From contig NZ_CABPSB010000007.1 in NCBI RefSeq assembly GCF_902459655.1, positions 207,509 through 271,508 of the forward strand: a stretch of 64,000 nucleotides of DNA, written 5' to 3'. The notes beneath the pieces were generated by a model, which made no database searches, was not told the origin of the DNA, and saw nothing but the letters and a program-made list of their open reading frames with translations. Below are positions 17,192-25,394 of this stretch, in pieces. The stretch is from Pandoraea anhela (GTDB taxonomy: Bacteria; Pseudomonadota; Gammaproteobacteria; Burkholderiales; Burkholderiaceae). The number at the start of each line of letters is the position of its first letter. Position 1 is the first letter of the stretch. Made by a program: the position numbers and the translations under genes.

Positions 17192-18139
17192 ATGGAAAGA
17201 CACCGACTCGACGGACGGATCAAGCTGCGCCATCTGCAATGCCTGCTGGCGGTCGCCCAGCACGGCAGCTTGCAACGCGCGGCCGAAGCGCTGTCCATTA
17301 CGCAACCGGCCGTCAGCAAGACGATTGCCGAGCTGGAGGGCCTGCTGGGCGTGCGCCTGTTCGACCGGGGCCGCAACGGCGCCCGGCCCACGGCACAAGC
17401 CGAGTTGTTTCTGCGGCATGCGGGCGCGAGCGTCAGTGCGCTGCGCCAGGGTATCGACGTGCTCTCGCGCGCCGTCGGCCAGACCGGCGGCGTGATCGAG
17501 ATCGCGGTGCTGCCCACACTGGCCGCCGCGATGATGCCGGGTGTGCTCGAAGCCTTCCGGCGCGAGTGGCGCGGCATCGTGGTGCAGGTGCATACCGGTG
17601 CGAACCAGCAATTGCTCACGCAGTTGAAGTCCGGTCAGGTCACGCTCGCGCTGGGCCGGATGTCCGACCCCGACGGCATGGCGGGTCTCACCTTCGAGCA
17701 CCTGTGCGCAACACCGTTGTGCGTGGTCGTGCGCCCCGGGCATCCGCTCGTGCAGCAGCGCAGCGTGTCGATGGCCGACATTGCGGGCTATCACGTCGTG
17801 CTGCCGCCGCACGGCACCATCCTTCGTCACACGGCCGACAGCTTTCTGCGCACGCATGGCGTGGGCACGCTGGACGACTATTCCGAACTGTTGTCGATGT
17901 CGCTGGCGCGCGCCATGACGTTGCGCGACGACGTCGTGTGGATCGCCTCCGAAATCACCGTGCAGGACGACCTCGCCGATGGCGCGCTGTGCGCTCTGCC
18001 CTTCGCGACGAAAGGCACGGAGGAGTCCATCGGCATTCTGTGGCGCAACGACACCGTTCCCACGCCGCCCGAACAGACGCTCATCAGCGCCATGCGCGAG
18101 GCCGCACGGGTACGCTACGGCATGCCGGGGCTGCGCTGA
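17192..18139 (+). CDS. pcaQ: LysR-type activator of the pca genes
   Basis: A 315-residue LysR protein. The helix-turn-helix is LAVAQHGSLQRAAEALSITQ followed by PAVSKTIAELEGLLGVRLFD. The effector domain has the PcaQ-like stretches GVIEIAVLPTLAAAMMPGVL and QVTLALGRMSDPDGMAGLTFEHL. PcaQ/GalR-like regulators respond to pathway intermediates such as carboxymuconate or protocatechuate. It is divergent from pcaHG across 131 bases containing a dyad box. The family assignment rests on sequence pattern and position. An 8-bp repeat array begins 15 bases after its stop codon. Confidence 0.9.
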   Translation: MERHRLDGRIKLRHLQCLLAVAQHGSLQRAAEALSITQPAVSKTIAELEGLLGVRLFDRGRNGARPTAQAELFLRHAGASVSALRQGIDVLSRAVGQTGGVIEIAVLPTLAAAMMPGVLEAFRREWRGIVVQVHTGANQQLLTQLKSGQVTLALGRMSDPDGMAGLTFEHLCATPLCVVVRPGHPLVQQRSVSMADIAGYHVVLPPHGTILRHTADSFLRTHGVGTLDDYSELLSMSLARAMTLRDDVVWIASEITVQDDLADGALCALPFATKGTEESIGILWRNDTVPTPPEQTLISAMREAARVRYGMPGLR

Positions 18140-18154
18140 CGTCAACGGCTGCAT

Positions 18155-18202
18155 GTGGGCGTGTGGGCGTGTGGGCGTGTGGGCGTGTGGGCGTGTGGGC
18201 AT
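18155..18202. repeat. 8-bp tandem repeat, six copies
   Basis: GTGGGCGT is repeated five times exactly, followed by GTGGGCAT. The array lies between the convergent pcaQ and amidohydrolase genes, 15 bases after the pcaQ stop. Exact copies imply recent slippage. Confidence 0.95.
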
Positions 18203-18233
18203 GGTGGCTGGTGGGCACGCCGGGCATGAAGAT

Positions 18234-19139
18234 TCACGCAGCGTCGGCTCGCATCGTCGTACCGACCGGCAATCCCAGCATGCGCGCGGCATTGTCTTTG
18301 AGCAGCAGCGGCTTGACCTCGTCGCGAAATCCCGCCGTCTCGAAATCCTTTAGCCAACGGTCGGGGGCAATGAGCGGAAAGTCGGAGCCGAACAACATCT
18401 TGTCGCGCAACAGCGAGTTGGCGTACTGAATCAGTTCCGGCGAGAAGTACTTCGGCGACCAGCCCGACAGATCGATGTAGACGTTCGGTTTGTGCAACGC
18501 GATGGACAACGCCTGCGATTGCCACGGCCACGACGGGTGCGCGATCACGATGTTCATGTCCGGGAAATCGGTCGCGACATCGTCGAGGTGAATCGGCTCC
18601 GAGTACTTCAGACGTAGCCCGCCGCCGCCGGGCATGCCCGAGCCGATGCCCGAATGACCGCTGTGAAACACCGCCGTGAGCTTGTACTCGGCGATGAGTT
18701 CGTACATCGGATACGCCATGCGATCGTTGGCGAAGAAACCCTGCATCGTCGGGTGGAACTTGAAGCCACGCACGCCGAACTCGTCCACCAGCCGGCGCGC
18801 CTCGCGCACCCCCATGCGCCCCTTGTGCGGGTCGATGCTCGCGAACGCGATCATGATGTCCGCGTTCTCCTGCGCGAAGCCGGCGATCTCTTCGTTCGGA
18901 ATGCGCCGGCGGCCGATGTTTGCCTCGCAGTCGACGGTAAACATGACGAACCCGATACTGCGCTCGCGATAGTGCGCGATGGTTTCGGGAATCGTCGGAC
19001 GGCGATGCTGCCTGAACACCGTCCCGAAATACTTGTCGGCGGCATCGTCGAAGGCTTTGCCGAACAGATCGGGCGGCTGGCAGCACGACACCTCCGCGTG
19101 CACATGCGTGTCGATAGCGACGAGGGTCTCGAGATTCAT
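18234..19139 (-). CDS. Amidohydrolase-2 family protein (ACMSD-like) in the hydroxycinnamate operon
   Basis: A 301-residue metal-dependent TIM barrel. The metal motif HxH is in AIDTHVHAEVSCC near residue 11; GFKFHPTMQGFF, VFHSGHSGIG, IVIAHPSWPW and LFGSDFPLIAPDRW supply later metal and active-site positions. These are typical of the ACMSD/gamma-resorcylate decarboxylase branch, where members are decarboxylases, hydrolases or hydratases. Its start overlaps the acyl-CoA dehydrogenase stop by four bases, so it is the last gene of the fcs-ech-vdh operon. The reaction is unknown; a role on a side product of ferulate or a carboxylated aromatic is inference. Confidence 0.75.
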   Translation of the reverse strand: MNLETLVAIDTHVHAEVSCCQPPDLFGKAFDDAADKYFGTVFRQHRRPTIPETIAHYRERSIGFVMFTVDCEANIGRRRIPNEEIAGFAQENADIMIAFASIDPHKGRMGVREARRLVDEFGVRGFKFHPTMQGFFANDRMAYPMYELIAEYKLTAVFHSGHSGIGSGMPGGGGLRLKYSEPIHLDDVATDFPDMNIVIAHPSWPWQSQALSIALHKPNVYIDLSGWSPKYFSPELIQYANSLLRDKMLFGSDFPLIAPDRWLKDFETAGFRDEVKPLLLKDNAARMLGLPVGTTMRADAA

Positions 19140-20863
19140 TGGGCCGTCTCCGGATCGTTGATCTGCGCCCGGACGATCGCCATGGCGCGACGCGTCTCCG
19201 GCAATTCGTACTTCAGCCAATAACGGGCGGCGCGCGACTTGCCGCCCTCCGGCGAATCCGCCATCGCAGCGTGTGCCCAGAGGCCAGCCATCGACAATCC
19301 GTGCACCGCACGCATCACTTCGTCCGCCACGCACAGCGCGGCGCGTGGCGACGTGCGCGCCAGCGCAACAAGGCACGGCATCAACGCAGTCCAGTCGTCG
19401 AGACACCATTGCGCGTCGGCGAAACCGCGCAACGTGTCGAGCGCTGCCGCTTCGTCCACGGTCGCACGCACCCACGTCAACCAATCCGAGAGCGCGGCCC
19501 CGTCGTCCTTGACGATCTTGCGCATCAACAGGTCGATGGCCTGAATCTCGTTGGTGCCCTCGTAGATCATCGGAATCCGCGCGTCGCGCACGAACTGCGA
19601 GATACCGGTCTCTTCCACATAGCCGTAACCACCGAAGACTTGCAGCGCGTCGCTCGCGCCGCGAAACGCCTGCTGCGTCGTCATCGCTTTGATGACGGGC
19701 GTGAGGAGTGCGGCGAGCGCCCCGGCCCCCTCTGCATGATCGGCACGATCATCATGATGGGCCTGATCGACGGCTAACGCCGCCCGGTACAGCAACAGCC
19801 GAGCGCCCTCGATGGCAACGCGCTGCCCTTCCAGCAAACGCCAGACCGCCGGATGCTGTGCGATCGGGGCGTCGGTAGGCGCACCCGGCGCACGCGACTG
19901 AACGCGCTCACTGGCGTGATGCACGGCCATTTCATAAGCGCTTTGCGCCAGCCCCACCGCCGACGCTCCCACGTGCAGACGCGCCGAGTTCATCATCGCA
20001 AACATCGCTTCCAGACCGCGATGCGGCTTGCCGACGAGATAGCCCGTCGCCCCCTCGAACGCCATCGCGCACGTTGCGCTGCCGCGAATGCCCATCTTGT
20101 GCTCGATGCCCGTGCAGTGCACTGCGTTGCGCTCGCCGTTGGCCAGCACCTTGGGAACGAGAAAGAGCGAGAGACCGGCGCTGCCGGCAGGCGCGCCGGG
20201 CGTGCGCGCAAGCACGAGATGGACGATGTTCGGCGTCAGATCCTGATCGCCGCCGGAGATGAAAATCTTCTCGCCGGTCACGCGCACGGCCCCTTCCTCG
20301 GGCGTGCCGATCCATTCCGCCCGCGTGCGGATCCGGCCGAGATCGCTGCCCGCGCCCGGCTCCGTGAGGCACATCGTCGCGAGCGATTCGCCGCTCACGA
20401 GCGGGCCGAGCCACGCGTCGCGCAGCGCGTCGCTCCCGAAGCGATGCACACACGCGTAAGCGCCGTGCAGAATACCGGGATACATGGTCCATGCGAGATT
20501 CGCACCCGCCGTCAGTTCCTGCACAGCGATCTGTGCGACGAGCGGCAGGCCCTGCCCGCCCAGCGACGGATCGCACGGCAGCGACGGCCACCCCGCCTCC
20601 CGGTAACGACGGTAAGCGTCGGCGAACCCCGTGGGGGTTCGCACTGCGCCGTCGCGCCACGTGCAACCCTCGCGATCTCCCACGGCGTTCAACGGTGCGA
20701 GCACCTCGCGGGAAAACCGGGCCGCTTCCTCCACCACCTGAACGAGTGTGGCCGTATCGAACTCGCGATACGGCGCGAGGCGCGTCAACGCCTCGCCGAT
20801 GCCAAGCCGCGACAGCGCGAACGCGATATCGTCGGCCGCGCTGCGCAATGCCGCAAGCTGCAT
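19136..20863 (-). CDS. Acyl-CoA dehydrogenase (HcaD-like)
   Basis: A 575-residue FAD enzyme of the longer acyl-CoA dehydrogenase subtype with a C-terminal extra domain. Signature blocks are MCLTEPGAGSDLGRIRTRAE, KIFISGGDQDLTPNI and the C-terminal VFGGYGYVEETGISQFVRDA, then IYEGTNEIQAIDLL with the catalytic glutamate in the YEGT motif. It starts one base after the fcs stop. By analogy to hcaD of Acinetobacter, it probably oxidises saturated side-chain acyl-CoAs (for example dihydroferuloyl- or phloretyl-CoA) to the cinnamoyl-CoA level, letting saturated analogues enter the pathway; the substrate is inferred. Confidence 0.85.
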   Translation of the reverse strand: MQLAALRSAADDIAFALSRLGIGEALTRLAPYREFDTATLVQVVEEAARFSREVLAPLNAVGDREGCTWRDGAVRTPTGFADAYRRYREAGWPSLPCDPSLGGQGLPLVAQIAVQELTAGANLAWTMYPGILHGAYACVHRFGSDALRDAWLGPLVSGESLATMCLTEPGAGSDLGRIRTRAEWIGTPEEGAVRVTGEKIFISGGDQDLTPNIVHLVLARTPGAPAGSAGLSLFLVPKVLANGERNAVHCTGIEHKMGIRGSATCAMAFEGATGYLVGKPHRGLEAMFAMMNSARLHVGASAVGLAQSAYEMAVHHASERVQSRAPGAPTDAPIAQHPAVWRLLEGQRVAIEGARLLLYRAALAVDQAHHDDRADHAEGAGALAALLTPVIKAMTTQQAFRGASDALQVFGGYGYVEETGISQFVRDARIPMIYEGTNEIQAIDLLMRKIVKDDGAALSDWLTWVRATVDEAAALDTLRGFADAQWCLDDWTALMPCLVALARTSPRAALCVADEVMRAVHGLSMAGLWAHAAMADSPEGGKSRAARYWLKYELPETRRAMAIVRAQINDPETAQ

Positions 20864-20864
20864 G

Positions 20865-22703
20865 TCAGCCCCCTGCCGGCGCGAGGATCACGCGCGGGTC
20901 ATCCGCGTTCGCGGCGTGCAGCATGTCCACCGTCGACGCGCGATGGTCCTGCACCGCCCGTTGATTGATCGACCCCTTGTCGGTGACTTCGCCGCGATCG
21001 AGCGACGGCGGCGTGTCCAGCAGCACCAGACGCGCCACACGCGTGGCGCTGCCGCTCGCGCTGGCGTTGAGCCGGCTCAGCAGCGACACGAACACGTCGC
21101 GCACCGCCGCCGACGCCAGCACGTCGGCCAGCGGGGCGTCCTGCGACAGACCGCTCAGGCGGCGGCAATCCTCCACGCGCGGGAAGATCATCAGTCCGAT
21201 GTCGTCACGGTTGATGCCGGTGATCACGACGTCCTGCACATACGGCGCGCCTTCCGAAATCACGCGGGCGCGCAGCGGCCCGACGCTCACGAAGGTTCCC
21301 GAACTCAGCTTGAAGTCTTCGGTGATGCGACCGTCGAATTGCAGGCCGGCTTCCGGCGCGTTTGTGTCGTGGAACGTGGCCGCATCGCCCGTGCAGTAGT
21401 AGCCTTCCTCGTCGAAGACCGGATCGGACGACGCGTGTCGCCAGTACCCGGCCATGACGTTCGGGCCGCGAAACCGCACTTCGAGCTTGCCGCCCACGGG
21501 CGCGAGCTTCACTTCGCATCCCGGCGCGGGCAGGCCGATGTAGCCGGCGCGCATGACCGGCCCCGTGGTGAACATGCAGCTCGGCGACGTCTCCGTCATC
21601 CCCAGCCCGGACATGATGCGAATTCGCTCGCCGCAATGCGCCTGCGTCACACGTTCGAGCCGATCCCATGCGGCTTGCGACAACCCCGCGCCGCCGAAGA
21701 AATACAGATTCACGCGCGCGAAGAAGCGTTCGCGCAGTGCAGCGTCGCGCTCCAGCGAGATGGCGAGGTCTTCCCAGCCCTTCGGCACGTTGAAATAAAC
21801 CGTGGGGGAAATCTCGCGCAGATTGCGCAACGTTTCTTCGAACTTGCCCGCAACGGGCTTGCCGTCGTCGATGTACAGCGTGCCGCCGTTATAGAGCGCG
21901 ATGCCGACGTTGTGACTGCCGCCATAGGTGTGATTCCACGGCAACCAGTCGACCAGCACCGGAGGCGTCTCGCCGAACGTCGGAAAGGTCTGGAGCAGCA
22001 TCTGCTGGTTGCTGCACAGCATGCGCTGTGTGGTTGGCACGGCTTTCGGGGCACGCGTCGAACCGGAGGTGAACAGGATCTTCGCGACGGTATCGCCGTT
22101 CACCTGCGCATGCGTGGCGTCGATGTTGCGCGGCACGGCGTCGAGCAGCGCGTCGAACGCCAGCGTGTCGTCGTCACCGTGCGCCGTGACACGCATCACG
22201 TCGGCATCGAGCACGGCATCCATTGCCCGGCCATAGGCCCTCGCATCGCTCGCGTAGACCAGCCCCGGGCGCAACAGGCCGAGCGTATGACGCAGCTTGC
22301 CGTAATCCGTCGACACGATGGAATACGCCGGAGAGATCGGCGCGAACGGCACGCCGGCGTACATCGCCCCCAGCGCGAGCTGAAAATGTTCGAGATCGTT
22401 GCCGGAGAGAATCGCGATCGGACGCGCAGCCGACAACCCACGGTCGCGCAGCGACTGAGCGATGGCGCGCACGCGCGGCAGCATCTGCGCGTAGGTAATG
22501 CCGACCCACGCGCCGTCGACACCGCGTCGCGCAACGAGCCACCGCTCGGGGTGCTTCGCCGCGCCCGAGACGAGCCGGTCTGTCAGACGCTCCGGGAAAT
22601 CGCCCAGCGCCTCGCGCGAACGCAGATACCAGCACGCGCCGTCGCGACGGACGTCGACACCGGGATTGCCGATGGCGACCGGCCGATAGCGATGCCCGGC
22701 CAT
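20865..22703 (-). CDS. fcs: Feruloyl-CoA synthetase (hydroxycinnamate CoA ligase)
   Basis: A large AMP-forming acyl-CoA synthetase of about 612 residues with the P-loop-like KILFTSGSTRAPKAVPTT, the A5 region IMSGLGMTETSP, and the A8 region YCTGDAATF. It activates ferulate, p-coumarate and caffeate to CoA thioesters. Its place between vdh and the acyl-CoA dehydrogenase, with ech in the same operon, makes the assignment firm. The start is ambiguous: the ATG at 22703 gives MAGHRYRPVAIGN, but a TTG at 22721 has the better ribosome site (AGGAG, 8 bases). A gap of about 170 bases separates it from vdh. Confidence 0.92.
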   Translation of the reverse strand: MAGHRYRPVAIGNPGVDVRRDGACWYLRSREALGDFPERLTDRLVSGAAKHPERWLVARRGVDGAWVGITYAQMLPRVRAIAQSLRDRGLSAARPIAILSGNDLEHFQLALGAMYAGVPFAPISPAYSIVSTDYGKLRHTLGLLRPGLVYASDARAYGRAMDAVLDADVMRVTAHGDDDTLAFDALLDAVPRNIDATHAQVNGDTVAKILFTSGSTRAPKAVPTTQRMLCSNQQMLLQTFPTFGETPPVLVDWLPWNHTYGGSHNVGIALYNGGTLYIDDGKPVAGKFEETLRNLREISPTVYFNVPKGWEDLAISLERDAALRERFFARVNLYFFGGAGLSQAAWDRLERVTQAHCGERIRIMSGLGMTETSPSCMFTTGPVMRAGYIGLPAPGCEVKLAPVGGKLEVRFRGPNVMAGYWRHASSDPVFDEEGYYCTGDAATFHDTNAPEAGLQFDGRITEDFKLSSGTFVSVGPLRARVISEGAPYVQDVVITGINRDDIGLMIFPRVEDCRRLSGLSQDAPLADVLASAAVRDVFVSLLSRLNASASGSATRVARLVLLDTPPSLDRGEVTDKGSINQRAVQDHRASTVDMLHAANADDPRVILAPAGG

Positions 22704-22875
22704 GTTGTTGCCTTGGTTCAAAACACTGTCTCCTGCCTGCTTTGTGCTTGCTTCGTGCTAGCTTTTTGCCGTCTGGCGCCGGTTTCCCGCATCGGCGCGT
22801 CCGCGCATCTGCGCATAGCGACGCTTTCTCGGTAGCGTTCGCGCATGCGCCCTCCTCATCGAGCGCCGGACGCGA

Positions 22876-24327
22876 TCAGATCGGGTAGTGACGCGGCGTC
22901 GTCTGCACCGTGATCCAGCGCAACTCGGTGAATTCGCCGATAGCCGCCTTGCTACCGAAGCGACCGTAGCCGCTGGCTTTCACCCCACCGAACGGCATCT
23001 GCGCTTCGTCATGCACGGTCGGGCCGTTGATATGGCAGATGCCCGATTCGATGCGTTTGGCCAATTGCAGCGCGCGCGACACGTCGCGACTGAAAATCGC
23101 CGCCGACAGACCGAATTCGCTGTCGTTGGCCACGCGCACGGCTTCGTCGTCGCCGCTCACCCGCTGCACCGTCACCACCGGGCCGAACGACTCTTCGCGA
23201 TACAGCCGCATCGCCGGCGTGACACCGTCCACGATGGCGGCTTGCATGATCGCGCCCGCCACACGACAACCGAGCGGCAGGTGTGCGCCATACTCACGCG
23301 CGTCCTCCACCAACGCGGCCACGCGCGACGCCGCCTGCGCACTGACCATCGCGCCGAGCACGCTGTCGGGCGACGTCGGCGAACCGGCGTTCAGCGTCGC
23401 AGCCTTTGCCGCGAGCTTCTCGACGAACGCGTCGGCAATGCGCGCATCGACGATCACCCGTTCCGTCGACATGCAGATCTGTCCCTGATTGAAGAACGCA
23501 CCGAAAGCCACGCCATCGACGGCAGCATCCAGATCGGCGTCGTCGAGCACGAGCACGGGGGCCTTGCCGCCGAGTTCGAGCAGCGCCGGCTTGAGATGTT
23601 CGGCCGCCAGCCGCGCGATAATGCGGCCCACGTGCGTCGAGCCGGTGAAGTTCACACGCCGCACCGCGGGGTGCGCGATCAGACGTGCGACGATCTCGCT
23701 CGCGTCCTGCGGCGCATTCGTCACGACGTTGACAACGCCGTCGCCCAGCCCCGCCTCGTGCAGACACGCGCCGATCAGCGCGTGCACCCCGGGACATTGC
23801 TCGGACGCCTTGAGCACCACGGTGTTGCCGCACGCGAGCGGCATGGCGAGTGCACGCGTCGCGAGAATCACCGGGGCATTCCACGGGGCGATGCCGAGCA
23901 CCACGCCGACCGGCACGCGCACGGCCATCGCGAGGCTGCCGGGTATATCGCTCGGGATGACGCTGCCATCGATCTGCGTGGTCATCGCCGCTGCTTCGCG
24001 CAGCATGTTGGCCGCGAGCATGACGTTGAAGCCATACCAGTTCGCCATTGCGCCTGTCTCCGCCGCACCGATGGCGACGAACTCCGCCGCACGCGCGTCC
24101 ATGCGCTCGGCCGCCGCGAGCAAGCGCTGACGGCGCGCCGTCGGTGAAAGCGCGGCCCAGGCGGGGAACGCCGCGTGGGCAGCATCGACCGCCGCGTCGG
24201 CATCGGCCAGTGTGGCGGCCGGCGCGCGCGTCGCCACCTCGCCCGTCACCGGGTCGACGCGTTCGAACGTCGCTCCGCCCTGCGCGCCACGCCACTGGCC
24301 GCCGATCAGCATCTGCACTTCATGCAT
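22876..24327 (-). CDS. vdh: Vanillin / hydroxybenzaldehyde dehydrogenase
   Basis: A 483-residue aldehyde dehydrogenase. The catalytic glutamate is in LLELGGKAPVLV, the nucleophilic cysteine in FFNQGQICMSTERV, and the NAD-binding segment is VNFTGSTHVGR. It oxidises vanillin to vanillate and 4-hydroxybenzaldehyde to 4-hydroxybenzoate, the aldehydes released by Ech. The ATG is preceded by GGGGAG. It lies 43 bases after ech on the same strand. Vanillate demethylase (vanAB) is not in the window. Confidence 0.94.
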   Translation of the reverse strand: MHEVQMLIGGQWRGAQGGATFERVDPVTGEVATRAPAATLADADAAVDAAHAAFPAWAALSPTARRQRLLAAAERMDARAAEFVAIGAAETGAMANWYGFNVMLAANMLREAAAMTTQIDGSVIPSDIPGSLAMAVRVPVGVVLGIAPWNAPVILATRALAMPLACGNTVVLKASEQCPGVHALIGACLHEAGLGDGVVNVVTNAPQDASEIVARLIAHPAVRRVNFTGSTHVGRIIARLAAEHLKPALLELGGKAPVLVLDDADLDAAVDGVAFGAFFNQGQICMSTERVIVDARIADAFVEKLAAKAATLNAGSPTSPDSVLGAMVSAQAASRVAALVEDAREYGAHLPLGCRVAGAIMQAAIVDGVTPAMRLYREESFGPVVTVQRVSGDDEAVRVANDSEFGLSAAIFSRDVSRALQLAKRIESGICHINGPTVHDEAQMPFGGVKASGYGRFGSKAAIGEFTELRWITVQTTPRHYPI

Positions 24328-24370
24328 TGCGCTACTCCCCTGTCATTCGGTCACTGAACGATGCCGCGCA

Positions 24371-25201
24371 TCAACGCTTGTAGGCTTGCAGGCCCGGCTT
24401 GATCGACTTCTCGTCGAGGAACTGCTTCAGGCCCTGTTCGCGACCGTGCTCCGGATCGCGCAGTTGCGCCTGATCGAGCTTGGCGTACAGATAGTCTTCG
24501 CACTGCTCCCACGTGAGTTCGCGCGAACGCTTGAAGCCGTGCTTCGCCGCACGCAGCACCACAGGGTTCTTTTCCAGCAGCTTGGCGGCGAGCGCCAGCG
24601 TGGCGTCACGCAGTTGCGCCAGCGGCACACTCTGGTTCACGAGGCCCATGTCGGCGGCTTCGCGGCCGGTGAAGGTGTCGCCGGTCATGATGTAGTGCAG
24701 CGCGCGACGATGACCCACGGTGTCCGCCATCGCCTTGCTCACCAGATTGCCCGGCGGAATGCCCCAATTGATTTCCGACAGGCCGAAGACCGCGTCGTCG
24801 GCGGCAATCGCCAGATCGCAGGCCACGAGCGGCGAGAAGCCGCCGCCGAAGCACCAGCCGTTGACCATCGCGATGGTCGGCTTGCCGTACATGCGCAAAC
24901 GACGCCATTGCCAGTCCGACGCGTCACGGCGAATGCGCTCCTGCACGATTTCCGGCCCCCCGTCGATCTCGCGGAAGTACTCCTTCAGATCCATGCCCGC
25001 CGTCCATGCCGCGCCGGCGCCAGTGAGCACGACGACGCGTGCGTCAGCATCGAGTTCTAGCGCGTCGAGCACCTGATTCATTTCCGTGTTCAGCGTCGGG
25101 CTCATCGCATTGCGCTTCTCGGGACGATTGAAGGTGATCCAGCCGATGCCGCCCGCCACCTTCACGTCGATCGTTTTCCAGCGTCCTTCGTATGCATTCA
25201 T
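24371..25201 (-). CDS. ech: Hydroxycinnamoyl-CoA hydratase/aldolase
   Basis: A 276-residue crotonase-fold enzyme matching the Pseudomonas HCHL residue for residue at functional positions: Met70 (AWTAGMDL), Ser123 (FGGGFSPL), Glu143 (LSEINWGIPPG) and Tyr239 (EDYLYAKL). It hydrates feruloyl-CoA and cleaves it to vanillin and acetyl-CoA. It is the first gene of the ech-vdh-fcs-acd-amidohydrolase operon. The promoter/operator block at 25318-25350 lies about 120 bases upstream. Confidence 0.97.
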   Translation of the reverse strand: MNAYEGRWKTIDVKVAGGIGWITFNRPEKRNAMSPTLNTEMNQVLDALELDADARVVVLTGAGAAWTAGMDLKEYFREIDGGPEIVQERIRRDASDWQWRRLRMYGKPTIAMVNGWCFGGGFSPLVACDLAIAADDAVFGLSEINWGIPPGNLVSKAMADTVGHRRALHYIMTGDTFTGREAADMGLVNQSVPLAQLRDATLALAAKLLEKNPVVLRAAKHGFKRSRELTWEQCEDYLYAKLDQAQLRDPEHGREQGLKQFLDEKSIKPGLQAYKR

Positions 25202-25317
25202 TTTGCGTAATTCCCAAGTGTCCGGGGCAGCAGGGCCGCGCGCCGGTCATGGCGCGCGGTGTGCCCGAAGTGATCTCAAGTCGACATCCGCCAATCTCGA
25301 CGTGTCGCCGTCAGACA

Positions 25318-25350
25318 CCATTTAATATCAGGCAACCTTACATTGCAAGC
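25318..25350 (-). promoter_or_regulatory. Promoter/operator of the ech operon (site A)
   Basis: The block begins CCATTTAATATCAGGCAACC and contains the half-dyad ATCAGG-N3-CCTTAC. It is about 88% identical over 33 bases to site C upstream of the hydroxycinnamate transporter. Read toward ech it contains TTGCAA, a 17-base spacer and TTAAAT, a credible promoter overlapping the dyad, as expected for a MarR repressor site. Confidence 0.75.
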
Positions 25351-25394
25351 GCGACGTTTTCAGGGGAAACCCTGAACGCGACCGATGCCTGCGA

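Noticed and set aside
18155-18202. Tandem 8-bp array considered as CRISPR or mobile-element end
   Set aside because: Units are too short, have no spacers, and no cas or transposase genes are present. It is a simple tandem repeat.
20748-22835. Very long open frame on the plus strand (695 residues) opposite fcs
   Set aside because: Its product is Arg/His-rich with no recognisable domain, and the minus strand encodes a clear feruloyl-CoA synthetase. It is an antisense shadow of a high-GC gene.
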